Below, one piece after another: positions 9,447 to 18,951 of a stretch of 64,000 bases of DNA (positions are counted from its first letter, which is position 1; each line of letters starts with the position of its first letter). Source of the stretch: an uncultured Flavobacteriaceae bacterium (GTDB lineage: Bacteria > Bacteroidota > Bacteroidia > Flavobacteriales > Flavobacteriaceae); assembly GCA_943788095.1 (NCBI GenBank), contig CALSOZ010000010.1:1-64000 (forward strand). Reading direction: 5' to 3'. Under the pieces are notes generated by a model, which saw only the letters and a list, made by a program, of their open reading frames with translations, did not search any database and was not told the origin of the DNA. Made by a program: the position numbers and the translations under genes.

Positions 9447-10697
9447 TTATTCTTCAAGAGATTCAGCAAGTGCTTTATACTCTTTAAATTTTTCTGTATT
9501 TCCGGTCGCACTGTAAATATTAGACAAGGTTTTAACCGCTTGAAAATTAGTTGGATCTATACCTATTGCTTTTTCTAAATATGGAATCGCATCTAAATAC
9601 AATTGATTTCTTTCTGCTTTGAGTTGATCATACTTTCTGTCATCCGAAGCAGATGACCCTAAAGCATTCATTTGACTCAAAATACCTTCTTCTTGTCCCA
9701 ATATTAGCGCTGCCAAGTTGATGAAAGCATTGATATAATCAGGTTTTAACTCAATTGCCTTTTGGTAATATTTTGTGGCATTTTCAAAATCATTAGATTC
9801 TGCTGAAACAACACCTAAGTTATATTGAAGCTCCGCGTTGTTGGGATCCATTTGAGTAGCCAGTTCTAAAAGTTCCTTAAATTTTTCAACATTGCCCATT
9901 TTGTAATGCACATTCGCTTCGGTAAGAATTAAATTTACATTATCTGGATTCTCAGACCGCGCTATTGACATCGCTTCTAGAGCTTTGTCATTATCCCCTA
10001 AATCAACATAAATTAAGGCAATATTTTTGATGATTTCAGGAAACTTAGAAGCGGTTAACTTTTCTGTTGGAGACGAATGAGTTCCTGATTTCACAGACAC
10101 ATCTCTTAAAACTTTACTATTAAAAGACTCCTCTTTTTGGTCTTCATTATTGATTGCAAAATATTGTTTTTCAATGCCTGTAAACCCTAACGATTTTAGC
10201 TCTTCATACATAGAAAGTGATCTGTCATATACTTTGGCTGATACTGCTGTAGAAGCCGCATAATACAAATATACCGTGTCTTTTTGAGACAAACGATAAG
10301 CGTTTTCAAAGTATTCAGAAGACTTTAGGTAATCTTCTTTTTCATATAATTTACTTGCTTTGTTTACTAAATGCGAAAAAATCAATTGTTTCTGATCATT
10401 TGCTTCTTGTTTGAATGATGGATTTGTGATAGAACTTAAAGCTTCTGCAGCTTTTTGGACATCGCTAAAATCAGCTTCTCCATTATTAAACAACGATTTA
10501 CTTCTTAATAAATAATATTGACTCTTAGATTTATCATCCATTTGAGACAAAAACGCTTCGGCTGCATTTAGAGCTGTCACTGCGGCTTCTAAATTGTTTT
10601 TCTTCAATTCTTTAACTGCTGTTTTTAATTCTTTTTTTTGTGCAATGGCAGAAAACCCAAGCGTTAATGCTATTACAAATACAAAATACTTGTTCAT
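9447..10697 (-). CDS. Periplasmic tetratricopeptide repeat protein
   Basis: A 416-residue protein with a Sec signal peptide (about 1-19, ending SAIAQ) and repeated 34-residue TPR units. The clearest lie around residues 225-330 (ALEAMSIARSENPDN, YNLGVVSAESNDFENA, YYQKAIELKPDYINA) and near the C-terminus. Such proteins act as scaffolds in envelope complexes; no partner is named by the sequence. It starts 20 bp after the gyrA stop on the same strand, so gyrA and this gene may share a transcript, an arrangement common in flavobacteria. Confidence 0.85.
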   Translation of the reverse strand: MNKYFVFVIALTLGFSAIAQKKELKTAVKELKKNNLEAAVTALNAAEAFLSQMDDKSKSQYYLLRSKSLFNNGEADFSDVQKAAEALSSITNPSFKQEANDQKQLIFSHLVNKASKLYEKEDYLKSSEYFENAYRLSQKDTVYLYYAASTAVSAKVYDRSLSMYEELKSLGFTGIEKQYFAINNEDQKEESFNSKVLRDVSVKSGTHSSPTEKLTASKFPEIIKNIALIYVDLGDNDKALEAMSIARSENPDNVNLILTEANVHYKMGNVEKFKELLELATQMDPNNAELQYNLGVVSAESNDFENATKYYQKAIELKPDYINAFINLAALILGQEEGILSQMNALGSSASDDRKYDQLKAERNQLYLDAIPYLEKAIGIDPTNFQAVKTLSNIYSATGNTEKFKEYKALAESLEE

Positions 10698-10716
10698 AAT
10701 AATATAAATTTAATTG

Positions 10717-12261
10717 TTATTCTTCTTCTTGTTTATCAATAGTTGTGCCATCTGTTTGATCAGCATCGGCTTCAGGGGAGCCTTCTTCTGTTAAACCTTC
10801 AACTCCTTCGATGTCTTCTTCATCTTCACGCATCACTTTTGCAACAGCTGCGATGGAATCATTCCCTTTGAGGTTAATTAAACGAACCCCTTGTGTGGCA
10901 CGTCCCATGACTCTTAAATCTTCCACAGCCAATCGAATGGCAACACCCGATTTATTGATGATCATTAAATCATCTTCATCGGTGACATTTTTGATGGATA
11001 CTAAATTACCTGTCTTATCAGTGATTGAAATTGTTTTAACTCCTTTTCCACCTCTATTGGTAATTCGGTAATCTTCTAAACTCGAGCGTTTTCCGTACCC
11101 ATTTTCAGAAACGACTAGGATATTACTTTCCATATCATCCACTGCAATCATTCCAATGACCTCATCTGAATCATGGGCTAAAGTAATCCCACGAACCCCA
11201 GAAGCACCACGACCCATAGGACGGGTTTTGGCTTCTTCAAATCGAATGGCTTTTCCAGATTTTAAGGCGAGCATCACTTGGCTTTCGCCAGTGGTTAGTT
11301 TTGCTTCTAATAATTCATCATCTTCTTTAATAGTGATGGCATTAATTCCGTTGGTTCTTGGACGAGAATATTGCTCTAAAGATGTTTTCTTAACCTGACC
11401 TTTTTTGGTCGCCATAATCACATAGTGCGAGTTGGTATACTCTTCATCTTTTAGATCTTGCGTACAAATAAAGGCTTTGACCTTATCATCTTGCTCAATA
11501 TTTATTAAATTTTGAATGGCACGCCCCTTAGACGTTTTACTACCTTCTGGGATTTCATACACACGCATCCAGAAACATTTTCCTTTTTGAGTGAAAAACA
11601 ACATATACTGATGGTTGGTTCCTACAAATAAATGTTCTAAGAAATCTTCATTACGTGTGGTCGATGCTTTTTGTCCAACACCGCCTCTATTTTGAGTTCT
11701 ATATTCAGTTAATGACGTTCGTTTGATATAGCCTGCATGCGAAATTGTAATGACTACTTGCTCGTTCGGAATCATATCTTCGATTGATAAATCGCCTCCT
11801 GCATATTCAATCACAGAGCGACGCTCATCGCCATACTTGTCTTTCACGACCGCAAGTTCTTCTTTAATAACTAACATTCGACGTTCTTTTTTATCAAGAA
11901 TATCTTTCAAGTCTTCAATCGTTTTCATGATCGCTTCATACTCTGCACGTAGCTTATCTTGTTCTAAACCTGTTAATTGTCTTAATCGCATTTCAACAAT
12001 CGCTTTGGATTGAATCTCGCTGAGTTTAAAACGTTCTATTAATTTTTCTCGGGCTTCATCTGCATTCGAACAGGCTCTGATGATGGCAATAACTTCGTCA
12101 ATGTTGTCGGAAGCAATAATTAAACCTTCTAAAATATGAGCGCGTTCTTCGGCTTTTCTAAGTTCGTAAGTGGTACGACGCACCACCACTTCGTGACGAT
12201 GTTCTACAAAATGATGAATCATATCTTTCAGATTCAACATTTCTGGACGGCCATTTACCAA
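10717..12261 (-). CDS. gyrA: DNA gyrase subunit A, C-terminal part (frame-separated)
   Basis: This open frame encodes the rest of the GyrA breakage-reunion domain (coiled-coil tower and dimerisation region) and the C-terminal DNA-wrapping beta-pinwheel. The pinwheel repeats are visible (TQNRGGVGQ, RPMGRGASGV, TNRGGKGVK, VMGRATQGVR). The last 50 residues are acidic, as in many GyrA tails. Without the shift the frame would extend upstream to about 12309 (the codons after [19 protein letters not shown]). The TTG at 12261 is only an internal codon of the true gene. Together with the N-terminal part it gives a full-length GyrA of about 850 residues. Confidence 0.9.
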   Translation of the reverse strand: MVNGRPEMLNLKDMIHHFVEHRHEVVVRRTTYELRKAEERAHILEGLIIASDNIDEVIAIIRACSNADEAREKLIERFKLSEIQSKAIVEMRLRQLTGLEQDKLRAEYEAIMKTIEDLKDILDKKERRMLVIKEELAVVKDKYGDERRSVIEYAGGDLSIEDMIPNEQVVITISHAGYIKRTSLTEYRTQNRGGVGQKASTTRNEDFLEHLFVGTNHQYMLFFTQKGKCFWMRVYEIPEGSKTSKGRAIQNLINIEQDDKVKAFICTQDLKDEEYTNSHYVIMATKKGQVKKTSLEQYSRPRTNGINAITIKEDDELLEAKLTTGESQVMLALKSGKAIRFEEAKTRPMGRGASGVRGITLAHDSDEVIGMIAVDDMESNILVVSENGYGKRSSLEDYRITNRGGKGVKTISITDKTGNLVSIKNVTDEDDLMIINKSGVAIRLAVEDLRVMGRATQGVRLINLKGNDSIAAVAKVMREDEEDIEGVEGLTEEGSPEADADQTDGTTIDKQEEE

Positions 12262-12304
12262 CGCAATATTATTAACACTAAAAGAGGATTGTAGTGCCGT
12301 ATAT

Positions 12305-13261
12305 TTATATAAGTTTATTTAAAACAATATTAGGAATGGCATCTCTTTTTAAGACATATACTATACGCATTCCGTTTCGATCTGATTCATCACGAATGGT
12401 AGAAATTCCTTCCATTTTTTTATCATTTACCAAATCAGCCGTTTTCTTAATCATATCGGCTTTATTGACTTGATAAGGAATTTCGGTTACGATGATACAT
12501 TCTCGTCCATTCACTTCTTCTATATTCGCCTTGGCACGTATGACCACTCGACCACGTCCTGTTTTGAATGCTTCTCTAACACCATCATACCCATAAATAA
12601 TTCCACCTGTTGGAAAATCGGGAGCTTTGACATGGGTAATCAATTCGTCAATATCAATATCTTTATTGTCAATATATGCAGTAATTCCATCCACCACTTC
12701 CGAAAGGTTGTGAGGTGGCATATTGGTTGCCATCCCTACTGCGATTCCTGAAGCTCCATTGACTAATAGTCCTGGAATTCGGGTTGGTAAAACGGTTGGC
12801 TCTTGAAGGGTGTCATCAAAATTTAATTTATGATCGACTGTCTCTTTATCGATATCTGCAAGCATATCTTCCGATATTTTACGCATTCTGGCTTCCGTAT
12901 AACGCATAGCTGCAGGGCTATCGCCATCAATCGATCCAAAATTTCCTTGTCCGTCGACTAACATATATCGCAAGCTCCATTCCTGAGCCATACGAACCAT
13001 GGCGTCGTACACAGAGGTATCTCCATGGGGGTGATACTTTCCTAAAACTTCTCCAACAATTCTTGCTGACTTTTTATGAGCAGTGTTTGACCTCACTCCA
13101 AGTTCGTGCATTCCAAACAGGACTCGTCGATGAACAGGCTTCAAGCCATCCCTTACATCAGGAAGTGCTCTAGACACAATAACTGACATCGAATAATCGA
13201 TGTAAGCCGACTTCATTTCATCTTCAATATTAATGGGGATTAACTTTTCGCCTTCTATCAT
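12305..13261 (-). CDS. gyrA: DNA gyrase subunit A, N-terminal part (frame-separated)
   Basis: GyrA with GyrB introduces negative supercoils. This part starts at the natural N-terminus and carries the active-site R120-Y121 (AAMRYTEAR) and the quinolone-resistance region ([11 protein letters not shown], with T82 and D86 at the positions of E. coli S83 and D87). The frame stops at residue 318 (VLNKLI). Removing the T at 12310 (an A on the coding strand) restores [11 protein letters not shown] and joins it to the C-terminal part. A single-base insertion error is the simplest explanation for this expected essential gene. It is divergent from clpC. Confidence 0.9.
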   Translation of the reverse strand: MIEGEKLIPINIEDEMKSAYIDYSMSVIVSRALPDVRDGLKPVHRRVLFGMHELGVRSNTAHKKSARIVGEVLGKYHPHGDTSVYDAMVRMAQEWSLRYMLVDGQGNFGSIDGDSPAAMRYTEARMRKISEDMLADIDKETVDHKLNFDDTLQEPTVLPTRIPGLLVNGASGIAVGMATNMPPHNLSEVVDGITAYIDNKDIDIDELITHVKAPDFPTGGIIYGYDGVREAFKTGRGRVVIRAKANIEEVNGRECIIVTEIPYQVNKADMIKKTADLVNDKKMEGISTIRDESDRNGMRIVYVLKRDAIPNIVLNKLI

Positions 13262-13510
13262 TTTACACTATATTTTTGTTTATTTTACAACCAAGCTAAT
13301 ATACTACTTTTCAAATTGTTATTAAGCGAATTTTAGTGGCTTTTTTAATCAAATTTATCAACAATTTAAAGAAGCAAAATGGTTAATAAATACAGCTCAT
13401 AAAATTTTGATTTTAATTAGTTTTTACTATCATTTGTATTTATGAAAATAAATGAGGTATAGTTTTTGATTTAATGCCTCTGAATTTGTACTTTTAACCA
13501 AAGAACACTT

Positions 13511-16063
13511 ATGGATGATAATTTTTCCCCTCGAGTTAAAGATGTAATTTCTTTCAGTAAAGAAGAAGCATTACGTTTGGGCCATGATTTTATTGGCACC
13601 GAACATCTCATGCTTGGCCTTTTAAGAGACGGCAACGGCAAAGCAATCGATATTTTAAATGCCCTAGATGTGGACCTTAGTCACTTGCGTCGTAAAGTTG
13701 AGATTCTAAGTCCTGCCAACCCCAATGTGATGATTTCTTCTAATGAAAAGAAAAATCTACACTTGACTCGGCAAGCAGAGCGCGCTTTAAAAACAACTTT
13801 TTTAGAAGCCAAACTTTTCCAAAGTAAATCTATAAATACCGCACATTTACTTTTATGTGTTTTGAGAAATGAAAACGACCCTACAACGAAACTTTTAAAT
13901 AAATTAAAAGTAGATTACGAAGTTGTTAAAGAACAATTTAAATATATGATCACAAACGACGACTCTTACACTGATAGTACTCCAAAAGCAGAATCTTTCC
14001 CAAGTGAAGACCTTCCGAAAGACGATGACAAAGACAATTCTTTTGGTCAAAGTGGAACTCAAAAAGGAACTAAAAAATCTAAAACACCTGTTCTAGATAA
14101 TTTTGGTAGAGATCTTACAGCTATGGCTGAAGAAGGAAAATTAGATCCAGTTGTGGGGCGTGAAAAAGAAATTCAACGAGTGTCTCAAATTTTGAGTCGC
14201 CGGAAGAAAAACAACCCTTTACTCATTGGCGAACCTGGAGTCGGCAAATCAGCTATCGCAGAAGGTTTAGCCATTCGAATTATCAAACGAAAGGTCTCAC
14301 GAATCTTATTTAATAAACGCGTCGTAACTTTAGATTTAGCGAGTATTGTGGCAGGCACAAAATACCGTGGTCAATTTGAAGAACGCATGAAAGCAGTGAT
14401 GAATGAGCTTGAAAAAAATGATGACATCATTTTATTTATTGACGAAATTCATACCATTGTCGGAGCTGGTGGTGCCACTGGCAGTTTAGATGCATCAAAC
14501 ATGTTTAAACCAGCCTTAGCACGTGGCGAACTGCAATGTGTTGGTGCAACAACTCTTGATGAATACCGACAACATATCGAAAAAGATGGCGCCCTAGAAC
14601 GTCGTTTTCAAAAAGTCATTGTAGAACCTACCACCGTCGAGGAAACCATCGAGATTTTAAATAATATTAAAAATAAATACGAAAATCATCATAATGTTGA
14701 ATATACAGATGCCGCTATTGAAGCTTGTGTCAAACTAACAAATCGTTATATGACCGATCGGTTTTTACCTGACAAAGCGATTGATGCATTGGATGAAGCC
14801 GGCTCGCGAGTCCACATCACAAATATTAATGTGCCAGATCAAATTGTTGAATTAGAAGCAAAACTTGAAGAAGTGAAAGCGACTAAAAATTCGGTCGTTA
14901 AAAAACAGAAATATGAAGAAGCGGCTAAACTTAGAGATGACGAAAAACGCTTAGAAAAAAGTCTTGCGGAAGCACAGGAAAAATGGGAAGCCGACTCCAA
15001 AATAAACCGTATTGTGGTCACCGAAGAAAACGTGGCAGAAGTAGTCTCTATGATGACCAGTATTCCTGTCAACCGAATTGCACAAAAAGAGAGTAATAAA
15101 TTATCAAAACTCCCTGAACTCATCAATGGCAAAGTCATTGGCCAAGACGAAGCCGTTTCAAAGGTTGTCAAAGCGATTCAGAGGAATCGTGCTGGACTTA
15201 AAGATCCCAATAAACCCATTGGGTCATTTATATTTTTAGGGCAAACTGGGGTTGGTAAAACACAACTCGCTAAAGTTCTTGCCAGAGAATTATTTGACAG
15301 CGAAGATGCGCTTGTGAGAATTGACATGAGTGAATACATGGAAAAATTTGCAATCTCAAGATTGGTTGGTGCACCTCCAGGATATGTCGGCTATGAAGAA
15401 GGCGGTCAGCTGACCGAAAAAATTCGTCGTAAACCTTACGCTGTTGTTCTTTTAGATGAAATTGAAAAAGCACACCCCGATGTGTTTAATATGCTCCTTC
15501 AAGTTTTAGATGATGGATTTTTGACAGATAGCTTAGGTCGAAAAATTGATTTTAGCAACACCATTATCATCATGACTTCTAATATTGGGGCTCGAAAACT
15601 GAAAGATTTTGGTTCAGGCGTTGGATTTGGAACTTCGGCTCAAAAATCGCAAGAAAGTTCAAATGCAAGAAGCGTCATCGAAAACGCCTTGAAAAAAGCA
15701 TTTGCTCCTGAGTTTTTAAATAGGATTGATGATGTAGTGGTATTCAATAACTTAGAAAAAGAAGATATTGATATCATTATTGATATCGAACTCAGCAAAC
15801 TCCTTGAACGTATTTCAGAACTAGGGTATACACTGAAATTAAGTAAGAAAGCAAAAAGTTTTATTGCTGAAAAAGGATTTGACAAACAATATGGCGCCCG
15901 GCCTCTAAAACGTGCCATTCAAAAATACGTTGAAGATGCTCTCGCCGAAGAAATTATTAAGTCTAATGTACACGAAGGCGATACCATTACGCTAGATATT
16001 AGCAAAGATGATTCTAAATTAGAAATCAAAATAACATCGCCCAAAAAGGCGAAAGAATCTTAA
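13511..16063 (+). CDS. clpC: ATP-dependent Clp protease ATP-binding subunit ClpC
   Basis: An 850-residue Hsp100 unfoldase that feeds substrates to ClpP. The double Clp N domain spans about 1-145, followed by an acidic linker. AAA+ domain 1 has its Walker A at 240-247 (GEPGVGKS). A UVR-type coiled-coil middle domain, which distinguishes ClpC from ClpB, lies around 460-500 ([13 protein letters not shown]). AAA+ domain 2 has its Walker A at about 577-584 (GQTGVGKT). The VGF loop that docks ClpP is present in SGVGFGT. It is divergent from gyrA and ends at a strong hairpin. A motif resembling the Bacteroidota -7 box (TAGTTTTTG) lies about 45 bp upstream. Confidence 0.96.
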   Translation: MDDNFSPRVKDVISFSKEEALRLGHDFIGTEHLMLGLLRDGNGKAIDILNALDVDLSHLRRKVEILSPANPNVMISSNEKKNLHLTRQAERALKTTFLEAKLFQSKSINTAHLLLCVLRNENDPTTKLLNKLKVDYEVVKEQFKYMITNDDSYTDSTPKAESFPSEDLPKDDDKDNSFGQSGTQKGTKKSKTPVLDNFGRDLTAMAEEGKLDPVVGREKEIQRVSQILSRRKKNNPLLIGEPGVGKSAIAEGLAIRIIKRKVSRILFNKRVVTLDLASIVAGTKYRGQFEERMKAVMNELEKNDDIILFIDEIHTIVGAGGATGSLDASNMFKPALARGELQCVGATTLDEYRQHIEKDGALERRFQKVIVEPTTVEETIEILNNIKNKYENHHNVEYTDAAIEACVKLTNRYMTDRFLPDKAIDALDEAGSRVHITNINVPDQIVELEAKLEEVKATKNSVVKKQKYEEAAKLRDDEKRLEKSLAEAQEKWEADSKINRIVVTEENVAEVVSMMTSIPVNRIAQKESNKLSKLPELINGKVIGQDEAVSKVVKAIQRNRAGLKDPNKPIGSFIFLGQTGVGKTQLAKVLARELFDSEDALVRIDMSEYMEKFAISRLVGAPPGYVGYEEGGQLTEKIRRKPYAVVLLDEIEKAHPDVFNMLLQVLDDGFLTDSLGRKIDFSNTIIIMTSNIGARKLKDFGSGVGFGTSAQKSQESSNARSVIENALKKAFAPEFLNRIDDVVVFNNLEKEDIDIIIDIELSKLLERISELGYTLKLSKKAKSFIAEKGFDKQYGARPLKRAIQKYVEDALAEEIIKSNVHEGDTITLDISKDDSKLEIKITSPKKAKES

Positions 16064-16094
16064 AAAAAATGCCTCACAATGTGGGGCTTTTTTT
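16062..16094. terminator. Bidirectional hairpin terminator
   Basis: A GCCTCAC/GTGGGGC stem (16071-16087, one T-G pair) with loop AAT is preceded by eight A and followed by seven T. It lies between the convergent clpC and hutH genes. Confidence 0.85.
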
Positions 16095-16099
16095 ATGGC

Positions 16100-17599
16100 T
16101 TAATTAAACAAAAGATCATTTTCTAATTCAAGTGTTTGAATAAAATCGACGGCTTTTACAATATCATTATGAAGCATTCTATCTTCTGTGACTTTTGGAA
16201 TTTCAGATCTAAAACTAGAAATAATAACTGATAGAAATGGAGATGTTTTTTTGGATCTAAAAAATAATGCCTGAGAGGCAGTAAGCAATTCAATGGCTAA
16301 AATTCGTTCGAGATTTTCTAAAATTTGATAAGCTTGCACAGCCGCATTTGCGCCCATACTGACATGGTCTTCTTGCCCATTGGACGAAACGATAGAATCG
16401 ACACTGGCGGGCGTTGCTAATTGTTTGTTTGCACTCACTATACTCGCAGCGGTATATTGAGGAATCATAAGCCCCGAATTTAACCCTGACTTTTCGACCA
16501 AAAAAGAGGGTAAACCTCTCAAACCTGTGATCAATTGGTAGGTTCTACGCTCCGAAATATTACCTAACTCGGCCATGGCAATTTTTAAGAAATCAAACCC
16601 ATAGGCTAATGGTTGCCCATGAAAATTTCCTCCTGAAATTATTTTATCGTCTTTGGTAAATATATTAGGATTGTCAGTGACGGCATTTATTTCGGTTACA
16701 AAAGTATTGCTTACAAAAGACAGCGTGTCTTTGGTTGCGCCGTGAACTTGTGGCATGCATCTAAATGAGTACGGATCCTGAACATGTGGTTTCGACTGCT
16801 TCAATAAGTCACTGCCTTCTAGAAAACGGAGAATACGGGCTGCTGTTTTTATCTGTCCATTATGCGGTCGTACCAGATGCACCAAAGGATCAAAAGGTTC
16901 TGTCCGTCCATCATACGCATCCAAAGACAACACTCCTATCATATCGGCCATATAAGATAATTTGTGAGATTTCAATAAACAATGTACGCCGTAAGCAGTC
17001 ATAAACTGTGTGCCATTCAGTAAGGCCAAGCCTTCCTTTGATTGAAGGGTTATTGGACGCCAATCAAACCCCTCTAAAACTTCAGAAGTAGGCTTTTGAA
17101 TGTCTTTATACCAAACCATTCCTTCTCCAAGCAGTGGTAATGCCAAATGTGCTAAGGGTGCCAAATCACCAGAAGCTCCTAAAGACCCTTGAGTATATAT
17201 TACTGGTAAAATATCATTGTTATAAAAAGCAACCAATCGGTTAACAGTGGCTAATTGCACCCCACTATGACCATAGCTCAATGATTTTATTTTTAATAAA
17301 AGCATCAACTTTACAATAGATTTTGGCACCAACTCTCCCATCCCACAAGCATGAGACCGGACTAGGTTTTCTTGTAATTTTGTGAGGTTTTCAGATTGAA
17401 TCCTTACATCACACAAAGCACCAAAGCCAGTATTAATTCCATAAATAGGCTCTGAAGTCGTAGCTATTTTTTGATCTAAATACTCCCGACATTCTTGGAT
17501 TTTTTGAACAACTTCTGTCGAAAGCTTAATTTTAGTGCCTTCAAGAATAAGCGTTCTAAGATCCGATAAACTTAATGGCTTGGAACTTATAATATGCAT
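16100..17599 (-). CDS. hutH: Histidine ammonia-lyase
   Basis: A 499-residue member of the aromatic amino-acid ammonia-lyase family, converting L-histidine to urocanate in the first step of histidine degradation. The A142-S143-G144 triad in GSLGASGDLAP forms the MIO electrophile by autocyclisation. Downstream motifs NGTQFMTAY, DNPNIF, GGNFHGQP and NGQEDHVSMG are typical. Other hut genes are not adjacent, so the pathway is either scattered or the enzyme works alone. Length and active site agree with HutH. A tyrosine or phenylalanine lyase is less likely but cannot be fully excluded from sequence alone. Confidence 0.9.
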   Translation of the reverse strand: MHIISSKPLSLSDLRTLILEGTKIKLSTEVVQKIQECREYLDQKIATTSEPIYGINTGFGALCDVRIQSENLTKLQENLVRSHACGMGELVPKSIVKLMLLLKIKSLSYGHSGVQLATVNRLVAFYNNDILPVIYTQGSLGASGDLAPLAHLALPLLGEGMVWYKDIQKPTSEVLEGFDWRPITLQSKEGLALLNGTQFMTAYGVHCLLKSHKLSYMADMIGVLSLDAYDGRTEPFDPLVHLVRPHNGQIKTAARILRFLEGSDLLKQSKPHVQDPYSFRCMPQVHGATKDTLSFVSNTFVTEINAVTDNPNIFTKDDKIISGGNFHGQPLAYGFDFLKIAMAELGNISERRTYQLITGLRGLPSFLVEKSGLNSGLMIPQYTAASIVSANKQLATPASVDSIVSSNGQEDHVSMGANAAVQAYQILENLERILAIELLTASQALFFRSKKTSPFLSVIISSFRSEIPKVTEDRMLHNDIVKAVDFIQTLELENDLLFN

Positions 17600-17689
17600 T
17601 TATAATGTATTTATGTGGCTCAAATTTGATGATTTCACAATAAATATGCAAATAATTGTTAATTTATTAATTAAACAGAGTGTTTTATT

Positions 17690-17697
17690 TAGTTTTG
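17690..17697 (+). promoter_or_regulatory. Putative Bacteroidota -7 promoter element
   Basis: TAGTTTTG fits the TAnnTTTG consensus 47 bp before the TlpA-like gene. No clear TTG -33 element at the right spacing was found. Confidence 0.35.
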
Positions 17698-17744
17698 AAT
17701 TGTATCTTCGTATAATCAAAACCTAAATCTAAATAACAACTATT

Positions 17745-18779
17745 ATGAAACCTGTATTTGCTTTATTATTATCTGTCCTAGTATTTGGGTCGTGTACAGA
17801 AACTCCTAAAAACTACGTGACACTCTCTGGAGAAATCACAAATTTTAATGAGTTTAAAAAAATAACCATCAGCAATAGAGATGGGTACAAAAAAGAAATC
17901 AAACTCAGTGAAGACGGCACTTTTAGCGATACGCTTAATGTAAAAGAAGGACTGTATCAATTTTTTGACGGCAATGAAGTTGGGAGAATTTATTTAAAAA
18001 ATGACAATACCATCTCGTTTACACTGGATACCAAAGCTTTTGACGAAACTTTAAAATTTGAAGGAGATAACGCTGACCAAAACAATTTTCTAATTGCCAA
18101 CAGTCTGCTACAAGAAAGGTATTTATCTGAAGATCTTTTAGACAGTAGCGAAGCTGAGTTTTTAAAAACATTTGACAAATTGGAAGTTGCATACGATTCT
18201 CTAAAAAATACGTACAAAACACTTAATGCTGCATATTTTTTAGAACAAGACAATGATTTTATATCCATGCAAAAAGCTTATAAAGCTTATTTCATGGGAA
18301 AACTAGAAATGCGTAATTTTTTTGCAAAAGGCACCGTATCACCTACATTTTCAAATTACGAAAATTTCAGTGGTGGAACAACCTCATTAAGTGACTTTAA
18401 AGGGAAGTATACCTATATTGATATTTGGGCAACTTGGTGTGGTCCTTGTAAGGTTGAAATTCCATATTTGAAAAAATTAGAATCTAAATACCACGATAGA
18501 AACATTGAATTTGTGAGTATTTCTGTGGACGATGACAGACGGAGTGGAACAATGGAAAAAGCACACGCAGATTGGAAAAAAATGGTCGCTGAAAAAGAAC
18601 TAACAGGAGTTCAATTATTTACAGGCACTGGATGGAATGCAGACTTCATTCAAGATTATAAAGTAAGTGGTATCCCTCGTTTTATTTTAATAGATCCAAA
18701 TGGGAATATCGTGGATGCTGATGCCCCTCGCCCATCGAGTAAAAAACTGATTACACTGTTTGAAGAGCTCGGTATTTAG
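17745..18779 (+). CDS. TlpA-like thioredoxin-domain lipoprotein
   Basis: A 344-residue lipoprotein with signal peptide and lipobox (VFGSC, Cys 17). Residues 25-200 form an N-terminal region of the DUF4369-like type often joined to thioredoxins in Bacteroidota. Residues 205-344 form a TlpA/ResA-type thioredoxin fold with redox pair C232/C235 in TWCGPCK and the cis-Pro segment SGIPRF. It probably acts as a periplasmic disulfide reductase or in cytochrome c maturation; the substrate is not indicated. Its stop lies 5 bp from the stop of the truncated ytxJ fragment on the opposite strand. Confidence 0.88.
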   Translation: MKPVFALLLSVLVFGSCTETPKNYVTLSGEITNFNEFKKITISNRDGYKKEIKLSEDGTFSDTLNVKEGLYQFFDGNEVGRIYLKNDNTISFTLDTKAFDETLKFEGDNADQNNFLIANSLLQERYLSEDLLDSSEAEFLKTFDKLEVAYDSLKNTYKTLNAAYFLEQDNDFISMQKAYKAYFMGKLEMRNFFAKGTVSPTFSNYENFSGGTTSLSDFKGKYTYIDIWATWCGPCKVEIPYLKKLESKYHDRNIEFVSISVDDDRRSGTMEKAHADWKKMVAEKELTGVQLFTGTGWNADFIQDYKVSGIPRFILIDPNGNIVDADAPRPSSKKLITLFEELGI

Positions 18780-18783
18780 AAAC

Positions 18784-18951
18784 TTACAGGAATTTACTCA
18801 ATTGCAATGCATTAATTCCTTCATGAGATGCATCCGCTACGGCTTTCCCATCTTTTATAATAATCAATTGAGGAGATTGATGGACCACATGAAAGCGTTC
18901 GACAATTGCATTAGAAACATCTCTGTGATTTAACAAATAGAAAACGAGCAT
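18784..18951 (-). pseudogene. ytxJ: Truncated YtxJ-like thioredoxin-family fragment
   Basis: The minus-strand frame encodes about 55 residues matching the C-terminal half of YtxJ (bacillithiol-system redox-active protein, DUF2847), with motifs LLNHRDVSNA, ERFHVVHQSPQL and KDGKAVADASHEG. The N-terminal half with the redox cysteine is missing. Instead the sequence runs into the clpB coding region in reverse orientation. The ATG at 18951 is fortuitous and lies in clpB-derived DNA. The join falls in AACAAAT (18932-18938), which would fit both parent genes. This is either a deletion that removed both divergent gene starts or an assembly mis-join. Confidence 0.75.

Noticed and set aside
10717-13261. 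Natural two-gene GyrA
   Set aside because: Removing one base restores a full gene with family-typical sequence at the joint, so two separate genes are not needed; kept only as a minor alternative.
14839-15171. 110-codon minus-strand open frame inside clpC
   Set aside because: Shadow of the clpC reading frame; its composition (runs of Ser and Leu) is typical of an antisense frame and has no homology that I recognise.
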